A stretch of 64,000 bases of DNA from positions 1-64,000 of the forward strand of contig NZ_JAIWHV010000018.1 of NCBI RefSeq assembly GCF_020177375.1. Direction: 5' to 3'. Made by a program: the position numbers and the translations under genes. How positions within the stretch are numbered: the stretch's first letter is position 1; the number at the start of each line of letters is the position of its first letter. Source of the DNA: Saliphagus infecundisoli (GTDB lineage Archaea > Halobacteriota > Halobacteria > Halobacteriales > Natrialbaceae). The notes beneath the pieces are model-generated. The model ran no database searches. It saw nothing but the letters and a program-made list of their open reading frames with translations, and was not told where the DNA came from. Below, in pieces: positions 17,808 to 26,378 of this stretch.

Positions 17808-18948
17808 ATGACTAAGATAATTTTTGAAAGTCAAGGAACTTCTCACACCACTTCTTTGCGAAGCTGATTCGTTGCGTTATTTTCTCGAACGTCTCTTGAA
17901 CGAGCTCTTTGAACTCGTCTTCGTTCTCAACGACGATCGGTGCCATTGTCCACTTGAGAAAGTCCCAGACTTTCTCGATAGGATTGAGATGCGGCGATCC
18001 TGACGGGATGAAAATCAGGTCGATTCCCAGTTGATGCGCGCGCTTGCGCGTATACTTACAGATATGTGCTCCGTGCTTGTCCAAGACCAGCAGAATCCGC
18101 TTGCCGGGATTCTGCTCGCGCACCTCCTCCAAGACGCCACAGATCCGCTCCTTCTTTTCGTCTTCCGTGAACGTCACGTGACTCTCACCGTTCAGTGCGT
18201 AGAATCCAACCGCAGAGTCGTGCGTTTTCACTAATGGCCGTTCAATGTGCGGGTCGTCGACGTACCAGACACGGCGTGAATTATCGTACGGCTGTGGTTT
18301 CGACGCGTCGAAGAATCCAAGGACAGTGCCGCCATCAGTACAGACATCGTCGTCAACGACCCAGCCGTCTCCGTCTTCTCCCTCGCGTTTGTTGTGTGGC
18401 TGCTCGTCCTCGTCGAGCGCGTCATCGACGCGCTCTTCGAGAATCTCATCTGGGTTCTCCGGCCGACTTGGTCGCTTTGGCCGTGGTTTCGCGTATGACA
18501 GACCGAGCTCCCGAAGGAACGTCCCGAGATAATTCGGACTGTACTCGACGCCGAACTCTTCGGTGAGAAGATGCTGAATCTCCTGCGATTTCCAGGGCTG
18601 GCCGTCACGGAGCATCTCCACCAGGTCTTCTTGTTCGTCTTCGTCGAGTTTCGGGGGCCGGCCGCCCCCGAAACTCGGCATCAGTTCTTCGAGGCCGCCT
18701 TCGTTCCAGGCTTCTGCCCAGCGATCACCCGTCGCCGCCGACCTGCCTTCACGGTCGGCGGCTTCCGGAATCGAATCACCCTGATAGAGGTTTTTCAGGA
18801 ACCCGAGACGCCGCAGTCTGTGATCGTCTTCAGCCTCACGCAGCAATTCGTCGATCTCCTCTTCAGACAGGTGGTGCTTGATCTCCTTGCGACGTGAGCG
18901 TTCCATGAACGACAGTCGGAATTAACTCACAAAAGTTTTCGTATTCAT
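17808..18948 (-). mobile_element. Intact IS630-family element D2 at the apex of an inverted repeat
   Basis: The 1141-bp element has ends ATGACTAAGATAATTTTT and, inward from the other side, ATGAATACGAAAACTTTT, each preceded outside by TA. The host sequence forms a perfect 12-bp inverted repeat, GACGGCCTTGAC (17791-17802) and GTCAAGGCCGTC (18954-18965), with the element exactly between GCG and CAG of the loop. It is the intact counterpart of D1 at 7333-9421. Confidence 0.88.
17812..18906 (-). CDS. IS630-family transposase (intact)
   Basis: This 364-residue DDE transposase is full length for the family. The N-terminal helix-turn-helix half includes EEIDELLREAEDDHRLRR and QPWKSQEIQHLLTEEFGVEY. 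The catalytic half has GFFDASKPQPYD (first Asp), LLVLDKHGAHI (second Asp) and SPHLNPIEKVWDFLK (Glu). The stop lies 4 bp from the element end, as in D1. It could mobilise D1 and other copies with the same ends; the MITEs have different ends and need the 6578-type enzyme. Confidence 0.9.
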   Translation of the reverse strand: MERSRRKEIKHHLSEEEIDELLREAEDDHRLRRLGFLKNLYQGDSIPEAADREGRSAATGDRWAEAWNEGGLEELMPSFGGGRPPKLDEDEQEDLVEMLRDGQPWKSQEIQHLLTEEFGVEYSPNYLGTFLRELGLSYAKPRPKRPSRPENPDEILEERVDDALDEDEQPHNKREGEDGDGWVVDDDVCTDGGTVLGFFDASKPQPYDNSRRVWYVDDPHIERPLVKTHDSAVGFYALNGESHVTFTEDEKKERICGVLEEVREQNPGKRILLVLDKHGAHICKYTRKRAHQLGIDLIFIPSGSPHLNPIEKVWDFLKWTMAPIVVENEDEFKELVQETFEKITQRISFAKKWCEKFLDFQKLS

Positions 18949-19198
18949 TACAGGTCAAGGCCGTCTACCTCGACCGCGGCTTCTACAACAGCGGCTGCCT
19001 CGAATTACTGTACGCACACAACTACGCCTTCATCATACCGATCGTCAAATGGGGTGAGACGATTCAAGACGAACTCAGCAGCGGCTGGAGCCGGGTGATC
19101 GAGCACGAACTCGCCGGGCGGGTGACGTTCCTTGTGTTCATCGACTGCGTCTACCAGCGAGGTCGCTACGATGAACACGGGGTGGCGCGTCACGGCTA

Positions 19199-19353
19199 GA
19201 GTGGTCACTGCAACACTTGAATATTCAGAAGGAACGTGGCGATCTAGTTCTCAGCGACGCTCGGAGGCTTGTTTAATCGGGAAATCCACTCGTGGTGAGA
19301 AGCGCTTTGAGCTGGAGCCTGTGATGCGTATTCATCCATTGCGCTAATCACTC
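19199..19353. mobile_element. 155-bp miniature element (MITE copy 2)
   Basis: This is the reverse complement of the copy at 1853-2007 with a single mismatch in 155 bp, so the two are recently related. It interrupts the copy-B transposase after CGGCTA. The right flank resumes ACGCCG, so at most one A is duplicated. Copy C gives the uninterrupted site at about 5725-5755, an inverted repeat GGCGCGTCACGGC, TAC, GCCG and so on, and the MITE sits in the TAC loop. Confidence 0.9.
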
Positions 19354-20623
19354 ACGCCGCTGACGCGCCGTTCATCGACACCCCACGAGAAGCCCGAGAA
19401 CACTACAGCAAGCGCTTCGGCATCGAATCAAGCTACCGGTTAGCCAAGCAGAGCCTCGCTCTGACCAGTTCTCGGGACGCTGGGCTTCGGCTCTTGCTGT
19501 TCGTCGTGAGTCTGTTGCTCCAGAACGTCTGGCGGTATCTCCACTGGAAGTACGTGGCGGCGCCCCGCCGCGGGGGGCGCCGCCTCTGGGACTGGCCGTT
19601 CACGGAGTTCTGTGAGATGGTGCTGCGCGCTGTCTGGACAGCACTTGGCGTTCGCAGGTCTGTTCCAGCGAATCAACCTCTGGACGACCGGTTCTTCCGG
19701 TAGTTGTCCCTGAATTGGGTCGGCGGTCGTGAGTGGAAACACTGTCGCGTCGGCGGCGATCCGCCGCCGACAGCGACTGTCCAGTGCTGATCACCGTCTC
19801 CGCCACTCCTCCGACACTATCCGAGCACGGATCAGACCGGTTCAGCATGTTCTCAATGCATTCGTGCGGTCACTGATGTGATCGACTGATCCTCTGTCGG
19901 GCGAAACCGCTCATCGTCGCGGTCACACCCGTCCGGAGTGACGAACCGAAGAGCGACGCGGTCGAGCGCCTGCTCGACCACGTCGCGGCCCTTCCATTTG
20001 AGATTGCTGCCCTCCTCGCCGACCGTGGGTTCTACGCCGGCGCGTCGATCGAGCGACTGGATGCAGCCGCATCAGTCGCTCTTCCAGTCATCCGCGGTGG
20101 GAAACAGATGGCTGAGAAACTCGATACGACGATCTCCTACTGGACGGAGTACGTGATGTACGAGGGGAGCGAGCGGGAACTGCGCTTCCCGCTCGCGGTC
20201 TGTGTCTCCTACCAACAGGGCAACCGGGGAAAACACGGCTTGCTCGTGCGGGCGTACGTGGCGTGCGATCTGGCTGATCGCACGCCGAAAGAAGTCGAAG
20301 CCCTCTACCAGAAACGCTCAGCGATCGAGACAGCCTTCCGAACGATGCGCGAAGCGCGTGCGCGGACAAGCACGACTGATCCAACCGTTCGGTTGTTGTT
20401 CGTTCTCGTGAGCTTCCTGCTGCGGAATCTGTGGCTCATCGTTCGGTGGGGCGTGCTCGCCACGCCGCGGCGCGGCGGGCGAGCACTGCCTGCTTGGTTT
20501 CGCTTCGAGGTGTTCCGTGAGTGGATTGATCACGTCCTTGACGACACGTTGGACCGGAAGTGGGAAGCACCGACAAACGGCGTCGGCATCCCGGCGACCT
20601 ACAGCCAGCTGGACGCGGGCTAA

Positions 20624-20943
20624 GCCCGCCCGCGTCCAGCGCCAGCCCTATAAATGAGCGACTGCTGTGGATCATCCCCTAGATGACGGCGCTCTCACTG
20701 GCGTGAGACCGCCTTCTTTGTTCGACTCACTGAATCCGGTACTCTGTTTTAGTTCGTTTTGGTCCAGAAATCGAGTCAGCACTCAGGAACGATGGGAACT
20801 ACCGATAGTGAAATAGGGAAGCTATTGAGGAACTCTGTCGACTGATCTCGTAGATACCGTTACGCCGTGCTATTCTTGGTTGTTCTTCTCTCGGGTCCTC
20901 AAAATTTATTTGGAGTCTTAATAGGAGTTCCGAACGATAGATC
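20624..20943. other. Gene-free stretch: ISH3-A2 right end and AT-rich leader
   Basis: Bases 20624-20804 are the non-coding right end of ISH3-A2, ending in its inverted repeat. From 20805 to 20943 the DNA is AT-rich with no open frame of note. It may be the disrupted interior of the glycosyltransferase whose C-terminus follows. I see no RNA gene or clear promoter. Confidence 0.5.
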
Positions 20944-21225
20944 GTGAGCACGAAACGGACGGCTATTTCAACTACCTGGGTTAGCAGGCCGCCCGGCGCG
21001 GCCTTTTCTCCCAAACCTACCGGAGCGACTCAACAGACGTGCGGGCAACACTACGAGAAGCTCTTATCGCCCCGGCCGAGAGATTTCTACGAGCGGCTTA
21101 CCGACGTGACCGACCCGACCACCTGCGAGACCGTGATACTCCATCTGGTCAATTATGCAATGAAACTCGCGCGGGCCATGGGCGGCGTTTACGAACGAAT
21201 CACTCAGCATAGCCGAGGTTTTTGA
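20944..21225 (+). pseudogene. Glycosyltransferase family 2, C-terminal remnant
   Basis: The last 50 or so residues (LLSPRPRDFYERLTDVTDP, then NYAMKLARAMGGVYERI) match the C-terminal tail of the GT2 at 12412-13338 (PRQFYARITDGMDP and KLTRTAGGIYEQY). The catalytic domain with the DxD motif is absent. The fragment lies 139 bp beyond the ISH3-A2 end, so IS activity probably destroyed this gene. Its stop overlaps the convergent gene at 21200 by about 26 bp. Residues before about 35 do not look like the family. Confidence 0.6.
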
Positions 21226-22120
21226 GCCGGTCCGCGACCTTTCCCTCCTCAATATTCTTTGTTGTCGTCTCCGGCCGTTCAGCTACGATATCTCGCCTCG
21301 GTTCATTATCGTGTATCAACCACGGCACACGGACTAGCTGTTCGGTGTAGATTCCCCGTGGGTGTCCCCACTCTCGAATCGGGATCGGAAATGAACGTTC
21401 TCCAACCATGTTGCCGTGATCCGCAGTGACGACTGTACGTCCTTTGAGTTCTTTCATTAGTTCCTTCACGTGAGGGAGTGCACGGTCTAAGTTATCCGCG
21501 TAAATCTTCCAGAGCGTATCCTCATCGACGATGAGTTCTCCTTTTATCAGTTGTCCCCAAACGTTTTCTGCCTTGTCGCCGTTCATGTGTCCTTTATCAA
21601 ATGTTGTGTCTGAATCAATGAACGGATAGTGGGGTTGCATGAAGTGGACTACGAGACGCTTGTTGGAATACTCTTGAGCAGCACGCTGTGCGTGATCGAC
21701 GACTGTCTCGGGAAGCACCGTTCCGTGTTCTTCGTTCCAACCCGGCTCATCCCAAACATTGATGCTGGCATGGAGAGCAGGCTGTATTAATTCACGATTT
21801 TGATACAATTGGGGGTTCGAAGTTACGTATACCGTATCATGCAAGTCCCGTTCACCGAAGTTCGCTGTGAGAAATTCCGTAGTAGCTGACCCTCGTGAGG
21901 TACGTGATTCGAGACGCCCCGGAAGCCTAGATTGGCGTTCGAACATATCATACCGGCATGCATCGAGGATGAGTAGGTTGTCCCAATCTTCCTCGAAAAT
22001 ATCAACTCCTTCAGTATTATAGGATCGCCGATTGAGTCGGCGGTAATAAAGACGGTTCGCGTGGCGAACGAATAGTTTCGGACTTCCTGCTGCGCGGTAT
22101 AGACGTGAAAGAGTGTTCAT
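21200..22120 (-). CDS. Alkaline-phosphatase/sulfatase-fold protein
   Basis: This is a 306-residue member of the alkaline phosphatase superfamily, shorter than usual. LLILDACRYDMF (about 49-60) supplies the first metal-binding Asp, SRGSATTEFLTANF (about 75-88) is the nucleophile region, VVTADHGNMVGE is the second metal-binding block, and the protein ends with DRLKNLGYAE. The formylglycine Cys/Ser motif of true sulfatases is not recognisable, so sulfate-ester hydrolysis is not supported. A phosphotransferase or phosphodiesterase acting on surface glycans is possible. I start at the ATG at 22118-22120, because the 75-residue extension to 22345 is rich in non-family sequence. It is oriented against the ligase gene at 22460. 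Confidence 0.72.
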   Translation of the reverse strand: MNTLSRLYRAAGSPKLFVRHANRLYYRRLNRRSYNTEGVDIFEEDWDNLLILDACRYDMFERQSRLPGRLESRTSRGSATTEFLTANFGERDLHDTVYVTSNPQLYQNRELIQPALHASINVWDEPGWNEEHGTVLPETVVDHAQRAAQEYSNKRLVVHFMQPHYPFIDSDTTFDKGHMNGDKAENVWGQLIKGELIVDEDTLWKIYADNLDRALPHVKELMKELKGRTVVTADHGNMVGERSFPIPIREWGHPRGIYTEQLVRVPWLIHDNEPRRDIVAERPETTTKNIEEGKVADRLKNLGYAE

Positions 22121-22427
22121 GTGAGAATTAACCATAGACAGGTAAAAAAGCAATTCGGTACACTTTGGTGCTCGCAGGTGCGCTTGCAATTCCCTCATGA
22201 CGAGATATGTTCTGGATGGTCGCTTGTCGCCCTCCATCACGGCGCGGGCAGGATAAGAAAAGTCTCTGCCCGATTCAGAGCTACCCTCCCTGATTGAATG
22301 AGCTAACCGAGCCCAACCGGTTGACTGAACAACCGCTCCTCGCATGCCGATTCAAATACTGGAATCGGAGGCTTAGCTAAAGACCAATGACTACCGACTG
22401 TAGTCCACAACGACTATTGAATCCGGA

Positions 22428-22445
22428 ACCACTATTAGGAGTGGT
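22428..22445. promoter_or_regulatory. Palindrome upstream of the ligase-like gene
   Basis: ACCACT and AGTGGT (22428-22433 and 22440-22445) form a perfect 6-bp inverted repeat with a 6-nt AT-rich spacer. It lies 15 bp before the ATG at 22460, in the gap between divergent genes. An operator or a core-promoter-overlapping site is possible; no regulator is linked. Confidence 0.35.
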
Positions 22446-22459
22446 ACAAACCTCGTTCT

Positions 22460-23653
22460 ATGGAACGGTTAGGAAGATTGGTCCCCGGCGGGGCAGTCTC
22501 GCTTGCTCTGCTCGTTGGTGCATTGCCAACGACGTGGCTGCTTCCTAAACTGGTCGGGTATCTCCTCTCTGGAGTCTTTGTTATCGTTATACTGGCATTG
22601 ACGATTCAATCAGCGCGAATTGTCGTCCCTCACTGGCCGGTGCTGGCTGGTCTTGGAGTCTATTGGATTGTCCTCATTGTCCACCTTGGGCTGACAGGGT
22701 CACCGAGCGTGATTCCGTATATTGGCCTTGTCCCACTTACTATCGTCGCACTTGTGTTCGGTGGGGCGCAGTTGATTTGGGAAAATCGAGGGGAATGGGC
22801 TGTCGGTGTCGTTACCATTACCACCCTCTTGGCGATTTGTGGATTCCTGCTTCTGGCTTTTCATGTGGTACTGGACTGGGGCGGACTATCGATGACTGGA
22901 CGTCGAACTCTTGGAATGTTCAATTTGCGCATTTCTTCAATATACGATAATTCAAACCATCTCGGGTTTACGAGCGCCGTCGGTGCTGTTACTGCTATCT
23001 ATCTCTGGCAAGAAAACAAACTCTCACGATGGATCATACTTGGTGTCTTCCTTTACTTTAGTATCGTCATGGCCAACGCTCGTGCGTCAGTCGTAGCTGC
23101 AACTCTTGCGATCGGGATTATGGTCGTTCACAACAGGCGACAAGTAAAAATTCTGCTGCCGATCGCGACGCTCACGTTAGTAGCAGCCACTATAACGATC
23201 CTCAGCGAATTCCTTGATGAGCTGGTTCGGAGTCTTACGCTACGGTTCGATACGTGGGTAACGACAATTGATACAATCATCACAGACCCACTGATCGGTG
23301 CCGCCTGGGATGCTTCATTGGGATCACACAATATGTTCATAATTGTCATGTATCAGGCCGGACTAATCGGCGGCCTCGCATACATTGGGGCACATCTGTT
23401 TGCACTCTGGTATGCAGTTCGTGCGGCACTATCCGGAAATACGTGGGACCGCTACGTCTGTGCGATGCTCGTATTCCTTCTCGTGACGCAGTTCTTCTCC
23501 ACGTCAACGCTCGGTGGGTTAACCACCCCGTCGCTATTGCTTGCGCTGTTTGTCGGTCTTGGAGGGCGGAAGCACAGCATGAGTATCCGTCAATACAGAT
23601 ACGATATTGTCCAACAGTTCCGTTACCGATGGCCAGGCAAGCGGACAGAATAA
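22460..23653 (+). CDS. O-antigen ligase/polymerase-like membrane protein
   Basis: The 397-residue polytopic protein has about ten hydrophobic segments spread from residue 10 to 370 and a larger hydrophilic loop (about 260-300) with SLGSHNMFIIVMYQAGLIG. That SHN-type loop is the signature of the WaaL/Wzy_C (O-antigen ligase) family, which joins lipid-linked glycans to an acceptor or polymerises them outside the membrane. The C-terminus is basic. It is followed 18 bp later by a GT4 gene, so co-transcription is likely. Two more ligase-like genes lie at 35402 and 54710. Ligase and polymerase cannot be told apart from sequence. Confidence 0.75.
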   Translation: MERLGRLVPGGAVSLALLVGALPTTWLLPKLVGYLLSGVFVIVILALTIQSARIVVPHWPVLAGLGVYWIVLIVHLGLTGSPSVIPYIGLVPLTIVALVFGGAQLIWENRGEWAVGVVTITTLLAICGFLLLAFHVVLDWGGLSMTGRRTLGMFNLRISSIYDNSNHLGFTSAVGAVTAIYLWQENKLSRWIILGVFLYFSIVMANARASVVAATLAIGIMVVHNRRQVKILLPIATLTLVAATITILSEFLDELVRSLTLRFDTWVTTIDTIITDPLIGAAWDASLGSHNMFIIVMYQAGLIGGLAYIGAHLFALWYAVRAALSGNTWDRYVCAMLVFLLVTQFFSTSTLGGLTTPSLLLALFVGLGGRKHSMSIRQYRYDIVQQFRYRWPGKRTE

Positions 23654-23671
23654 ACGAGCCCCCACGTGCAT

Positions 23672-24799
23672 ATGATTACTACGGCGTTTCTCATCGGAAA
23701 TCTCAATAAAGAACACGGAGGTGCCCAGCAACTCCTATACAATATATGCTCTTCGCTCCCGAACAAAGAGTTCGATATAACCGTCTATTATATGTTTGGT
23801 GAAGGGACCTTCCAGAAACAATTCGAACGAGGAGGGGTTAATGTTGTCCCCTTGAATTCGAAATCGAACTACGATATAAGGACGTTTTTCGGATTGGTGA
23901 ACCGTCTTCGGAAACAGCGACCAGATATATTACACACCAACTCCCCTATATCGGGCGCCTGGGGAAGAGTTGCTGGTCAAATGGCTGGCGTAGAGAACAT
24001 CATCAGCACCGAGCACAGCGTCCATACCGGCTATGGCCCTTTGACTAGGTATGTCAATGGGCTCACTCTCCCGTTAGCTAACGTCGCCGTTGGTGTGAGC
24101 CACTCAGTTACACGATCGTTTCATGACTGGGAGCGGATACTGCTATCCAGCACTACTGAACAGTATACGATACAGAACGGGGTTGATGTGCAGAAAATCG
24201 AATCACAGTTTGAGAATTGTGAAAGTGCCCTATCTACCCACAGCCCCTTCTCTCTAAACGACACTATTATTGGCACCGTAGGGCGACTTGCTGAACCAAA
24301 AGGGATCGAATACTTGGTCAGATCGCTTCCTCTCGTTAAACAAGAATATCCCCAAGCGAAACTACTGATTGTTGGGGGCGGCCCCCGAAGGCAGAAACTC
24401 GAACAACTCGGCGAGCAAGTTGGCGTCGACGATAGCATTCACTTTTCGGGATATGTTTCGAACGTCTATCCGCTCTTACCGAACTTTACAGTCGCAGCGT
24501 TTCCCTCGCTTTGGGAAGGATTTGGTCTTGCGCCGGTCGAAACCATGGTCGCTGAAGTGCCCATCGTCGCGAGCGAAATCGACACGTTCGAGGAGGTGAT
24601 CGGCGACGCGGGTATGTTAGTACCACCGAAGGATCCGGCGGCCCTGGCCGAGGCCATAACCTCGCTTCTGGATGATCAGGATAGACGGTGCGAACTGGGC
24701 GCAAGGGGATACGATCGGGCAATCGAACGCTTTTCGATAACGAACACTGTGAACGCGTATGCCGGCTTGTATCGCGACCTGATGGCTACAGATGCGTAG
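23672..24799 (+). CDS. Glycosyltransferase family 4
   Basis: This GT-B enzyme has 375 residues from the ATG at 23672 (a GTG two codons earlier is the alternative). NLNKEHGGAQQLLYN is the N-terminal glycine-rich loop, STEHSVHTGYG is an acceptor-side His motif, GTVGRLAEPKGIEYL opens the donor domain, and SLWEGFGLAPVETM carries the E-x7-E pair. It follows the ligase-like gene with an 18-bp gap, and the sulfatase-fold gene starts 57 bp downstream. Its base composition is more AT-rich than that of the 40-60 kb genes. Confidence 0.87.
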   Translation: MITTAFLIGNLNKEHGGAQQLLYNICSSLPNKEFDITVYYMFGEGTFQKQFERGGVNVVPLNSKSNYDIRTFFGLVNRLRKQRPDILHTNSPISGAWGRVAGQMAGVENIISTEHSVHTGYGPLTRYVNGLTLPLANVAVGVSHSVTRSFHDWERILLSSTTEQYTIQNGVDVQKIESQFENCESALSTHSPFSLNDTIIGTVGRLAEPKGIEYLVRSLPLVKQEYPQAKLLIVGGGPRRQKLEQLGEQVGVDDSIHFSGYVSNVYPLLPNFTVAAFPSLWEGFGLAPVETMVAEVPIVASEIDTFEEVIGDAGMLVPPKDPAALAEAITSLLDDQDRRCELGARGYDRAIERFSITNTVNAYAGLYRDLMATDA

Positions 24800-24856
24800 A
24801 TCTTTTGCGTCATATAAACACTTATATAACAACAAATCGAAATCGCACGCACTCAG

Positions 24857-26188
24857 ATGAGCACGAACGTCCTGTTTTTAGCAGTCGATTCTCTCCGCTA
24901 TGACGCCGTGTTCGGCGATAATTCGTTTGATACGCCGAATCTGGATACACTCTCCAACGGAAGTGTCGTTTTCCATAATTGTTTTGCTCAGGGCGTAAGC
25001 ACCGCGCCATCGATGACGTCCCTGCTCACCGGCCGATATCCGCTGGAGTATGGCGGCCACTGGTACATCGAGGAAACTCAGCCGACGATCGCCGAGCAGT
25101 TTCAGAACAGCGGGTATACGACCGGTGCCATTCACTCGAACCCGAACGTCTCCCGGTTGCGGAACTTCGACAAGGGATTCGATTACTTCGAAGAGAATAT
25201 CATTCCCATACAATCCGATGGGCTTCTCGAAGCGGCTCCGGATGACGCCCTTCGATATCTGAACAAGTTCGTCCGGATACTCTCCAAATCCCCCTATATG
25301 CCCGTCTCGAAGGTCAACAGGAAATTGACCGATTGGATCGCCTCGACAGCCGATCCATGGTTCCTGTGGACTCAATATATGGACACGCATGGACCGTACC
25401 TGCCCGGCGGAGCGTTCACTTATCGCAACAAATTCCGCGCGGAAAAGCTGTGGCGCAAGGCGGCCGTCAATTCACCAGACGAGATTTCCGACGAGGAACA
25501 CGAAGAACTACTGACGAACTATCGTAAAGAGGTGGAGTACTTCGACGTAGAACTCGGAAAATTCCTGCAGAAATTGAAAGAAGAGGGGGAGTGGGAAGAC
25601 ACGTTGATTATCGTCGTCGGCGATCACGGCGACGAGTTCTACGAACACGGCCTGTACGGTCACGGAAACCTCCCGTACGACGAATTGACGCACGTTCCAC
25701 TATTGGTCAAATTTCCGCGAGAGAATTCCGTTGGTGCGACCGACGTCAACGAGCTGGTCCGAACAGTCGACATCCTCCCGACTGCACTTGATTACGTCGA
25801 AGCAGACCTGACAGACGAAATGAAAGAACGGATGCGCGGCGAATCGTTGATACCCCTAATACGGGACGATCAGTCGCCGTCGTACGATGTCGTCGTTACG
25901 GAAAAGGAGATGCGAGAGGATGACCATCTCCGATTCGGATTTCGGACCGACGAGTGGAAGTATCTCTACGATGGAAAGAACGAGCGTGAGTTCCTGTACG
26001 ACCTCGTCGAGGATCCCGATGAATCGACCGACATCTCCGACTCTCACGAGGAAACGATGGACGCGTTTCGCGAGCACTTAGAAGACAGACTGGACGCCAT
26101 CGAGGAAACGTCCGAAGACATCCACATTCCTGCGATCGACGAACAGGCAGGTGTCGAAGAGCAGTTGAAAGCGCTTGGGTACAAGTGA
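24857..26188 (+). CDS. Sulfatase-fold enzyme with Thr nucleophile position
   Basis: This is a 443-residue alkaline-phosphatase-superfamily protein. Asp11 in LAVDSLRYD is the first metal ligand, STAPSMTSLLTG (48-59) is the nucleophile block and IIVVGDHGDEFYEHG the second metal site. The family motif C-x-P-x-R is replaced by T49-A-P-S-M53, so formylglycine cannot form at the usual position, and the partner Arg is missing. Thr nucleophiles are known in phosphotransferases such as LtaS and EptA. It ends in EQLKALGYK, the C-terminal tail common to sulfatase-fold proteins here. Likely cytoplasmic, because no signal peptide is visible. I infer a phospho-transfer or hydrolysis role in glycan modification. 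Confidence 0.78.
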   Translation: MSTNVLFLAVDSLRYDAVFGDNSFDTPNLDTLSNGSVVFHNCFAQGVSTAPSMTSLLTGRYPLEYGGHWYIEETQPTIAEQFQNSGYTTGAIHSNPNVSRLRNFDKGFDYFEENIIPIQSDGLLEAAPDDALRYLNKFVRILSKSPYMPVSKVNRKLTDWIASTADPWFLWTQYMDTHGPYLPGGAFTYRNKFRAEKLWRKAAVNSPDEISDEEHEELLTNYRKEVEYFDVELGKFLQKLKEEGEWEDTLIIVVGDHGDEFYEHGLYGHGNLPYDELTHVPLLVKFPRENSVGATDVNELVRTVDILPTALDYVEADLTDEMKERMRGESLIPLIRDDQSPSYDVVVTEKEMREDDHLRFGFRTDEWKYLYDGKNEREFLYDLVEDPDESTDISDSHEETMDAFREHLEDRLDAIEETSEDIHIPAIDEQAGVEEQLKALGYK

Positions 26189-26378
26189 CGACCAGAGATT
26201 ATATCGTGGCGATGAAATCTATGATAAAGAGAGGTTGAATTGAACGGGGATATTCCGGGTAGCGCGGGATACGATCGAAAATTTCCGGTGGAGGTGACGA
26301 ATTCTTCGGATGTATCGATTGTATCTTCCTATACGCGCACAAATATCTCTACCGATAGGTCACAACTCGTACAGCGTT

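Larger units (their letters stand above)
17242..19703 (+). pseudogene. ISH3-family transposase (copy B) broken by IS630 and a MITE
   Basis: Exons-like pieces 17242-17805, 18951-19198 and 19355-19703 join into one frame of 386 residues that matches copy C, for example VVADLHLDPYYGDED, YLDRGFYN and RFGIESSYR. The reading frame is kept only if TA at both ends of the IS630 is counted with the insertion, and if one A beside the MITE is counted as extra. Both breaks lie at the centre of inverted repeats in the gene. Confidence 0.85.
17212..19888 (+). mobile_element. ISH3-family element (copy B) nested in A2
   Basis: The inverted ends CAGTCGATCACATC at 17212 and its complement ending at 19888 are flanked by the 5-bp duplication ATCCT (17207-17211 and 19889-19893). 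Subtracting the IS630 (1145 bp with its TA ends) and the 155-bp MITE leaves about 1377 bp. The transposase resembles copy C (4868-6269), not A. Confidence 0.87.
16763..20623 (+). pseudogene. ISH3-family transposase split by ISH3-type copy B
   Basis: The gene reads from 16763 to 17211, is interrupted by 17212-19888 plus a duplicated 5-bp ATCCT, and resumes at 19894 to the stop at 20621-20623. The two parts join in frame to 392 residues and align along their whole length with the transposase at 1121-2448, including LDFVDIHYHG and SAIETAFRTM. The second part also shows the uninterrupted version of the site used by MITE copy 1 (20169-20196). Confidence 0.87.
16693..20804 (+). mobile_element. ISH3-family element (copy A2) hosting nested insertions
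   Basis: The ends CGGTAGTTCCCATCG and CGATGGGAACTACCG equal those of copy A. They are flanked by the 5-bp duplication ATAGT at 16688-16692 and 20805-20809. The 4112-bp span holds a second ISH3-type element (17212-19888), which holds an IS630 and a MITE. Removing all layers leaves an ISH3 element of about 1430 bp. It separates the GT4 at 15284 from a glycosyltransferase fragment at 20944. Confidence 0.88.

Noticed and set aside
17806-18950. Standard TA target duplication for the IS630 at 17808
   Set aside because: TA is present at both ends, but the host frame and the homologue length require that the empty site had no TA, so I treat it as part of the insertion. This remains open until an empty site is seen.
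21196-21206. AATCACTC near 21200 as another MITE end
   Set aside because: Only eight bases match, the inner TGAATA and the partner end are missing, and the sequence is explained by the overlapping ends of two genes.
22121-22345. 75-residue extension of the sulfatase-fold gene at 21200
   Set aside because: Open frame only. Family similarity begins after the ATG at 22120, and the extension would cross the likely promoter region shared with the divergent ligase gene.
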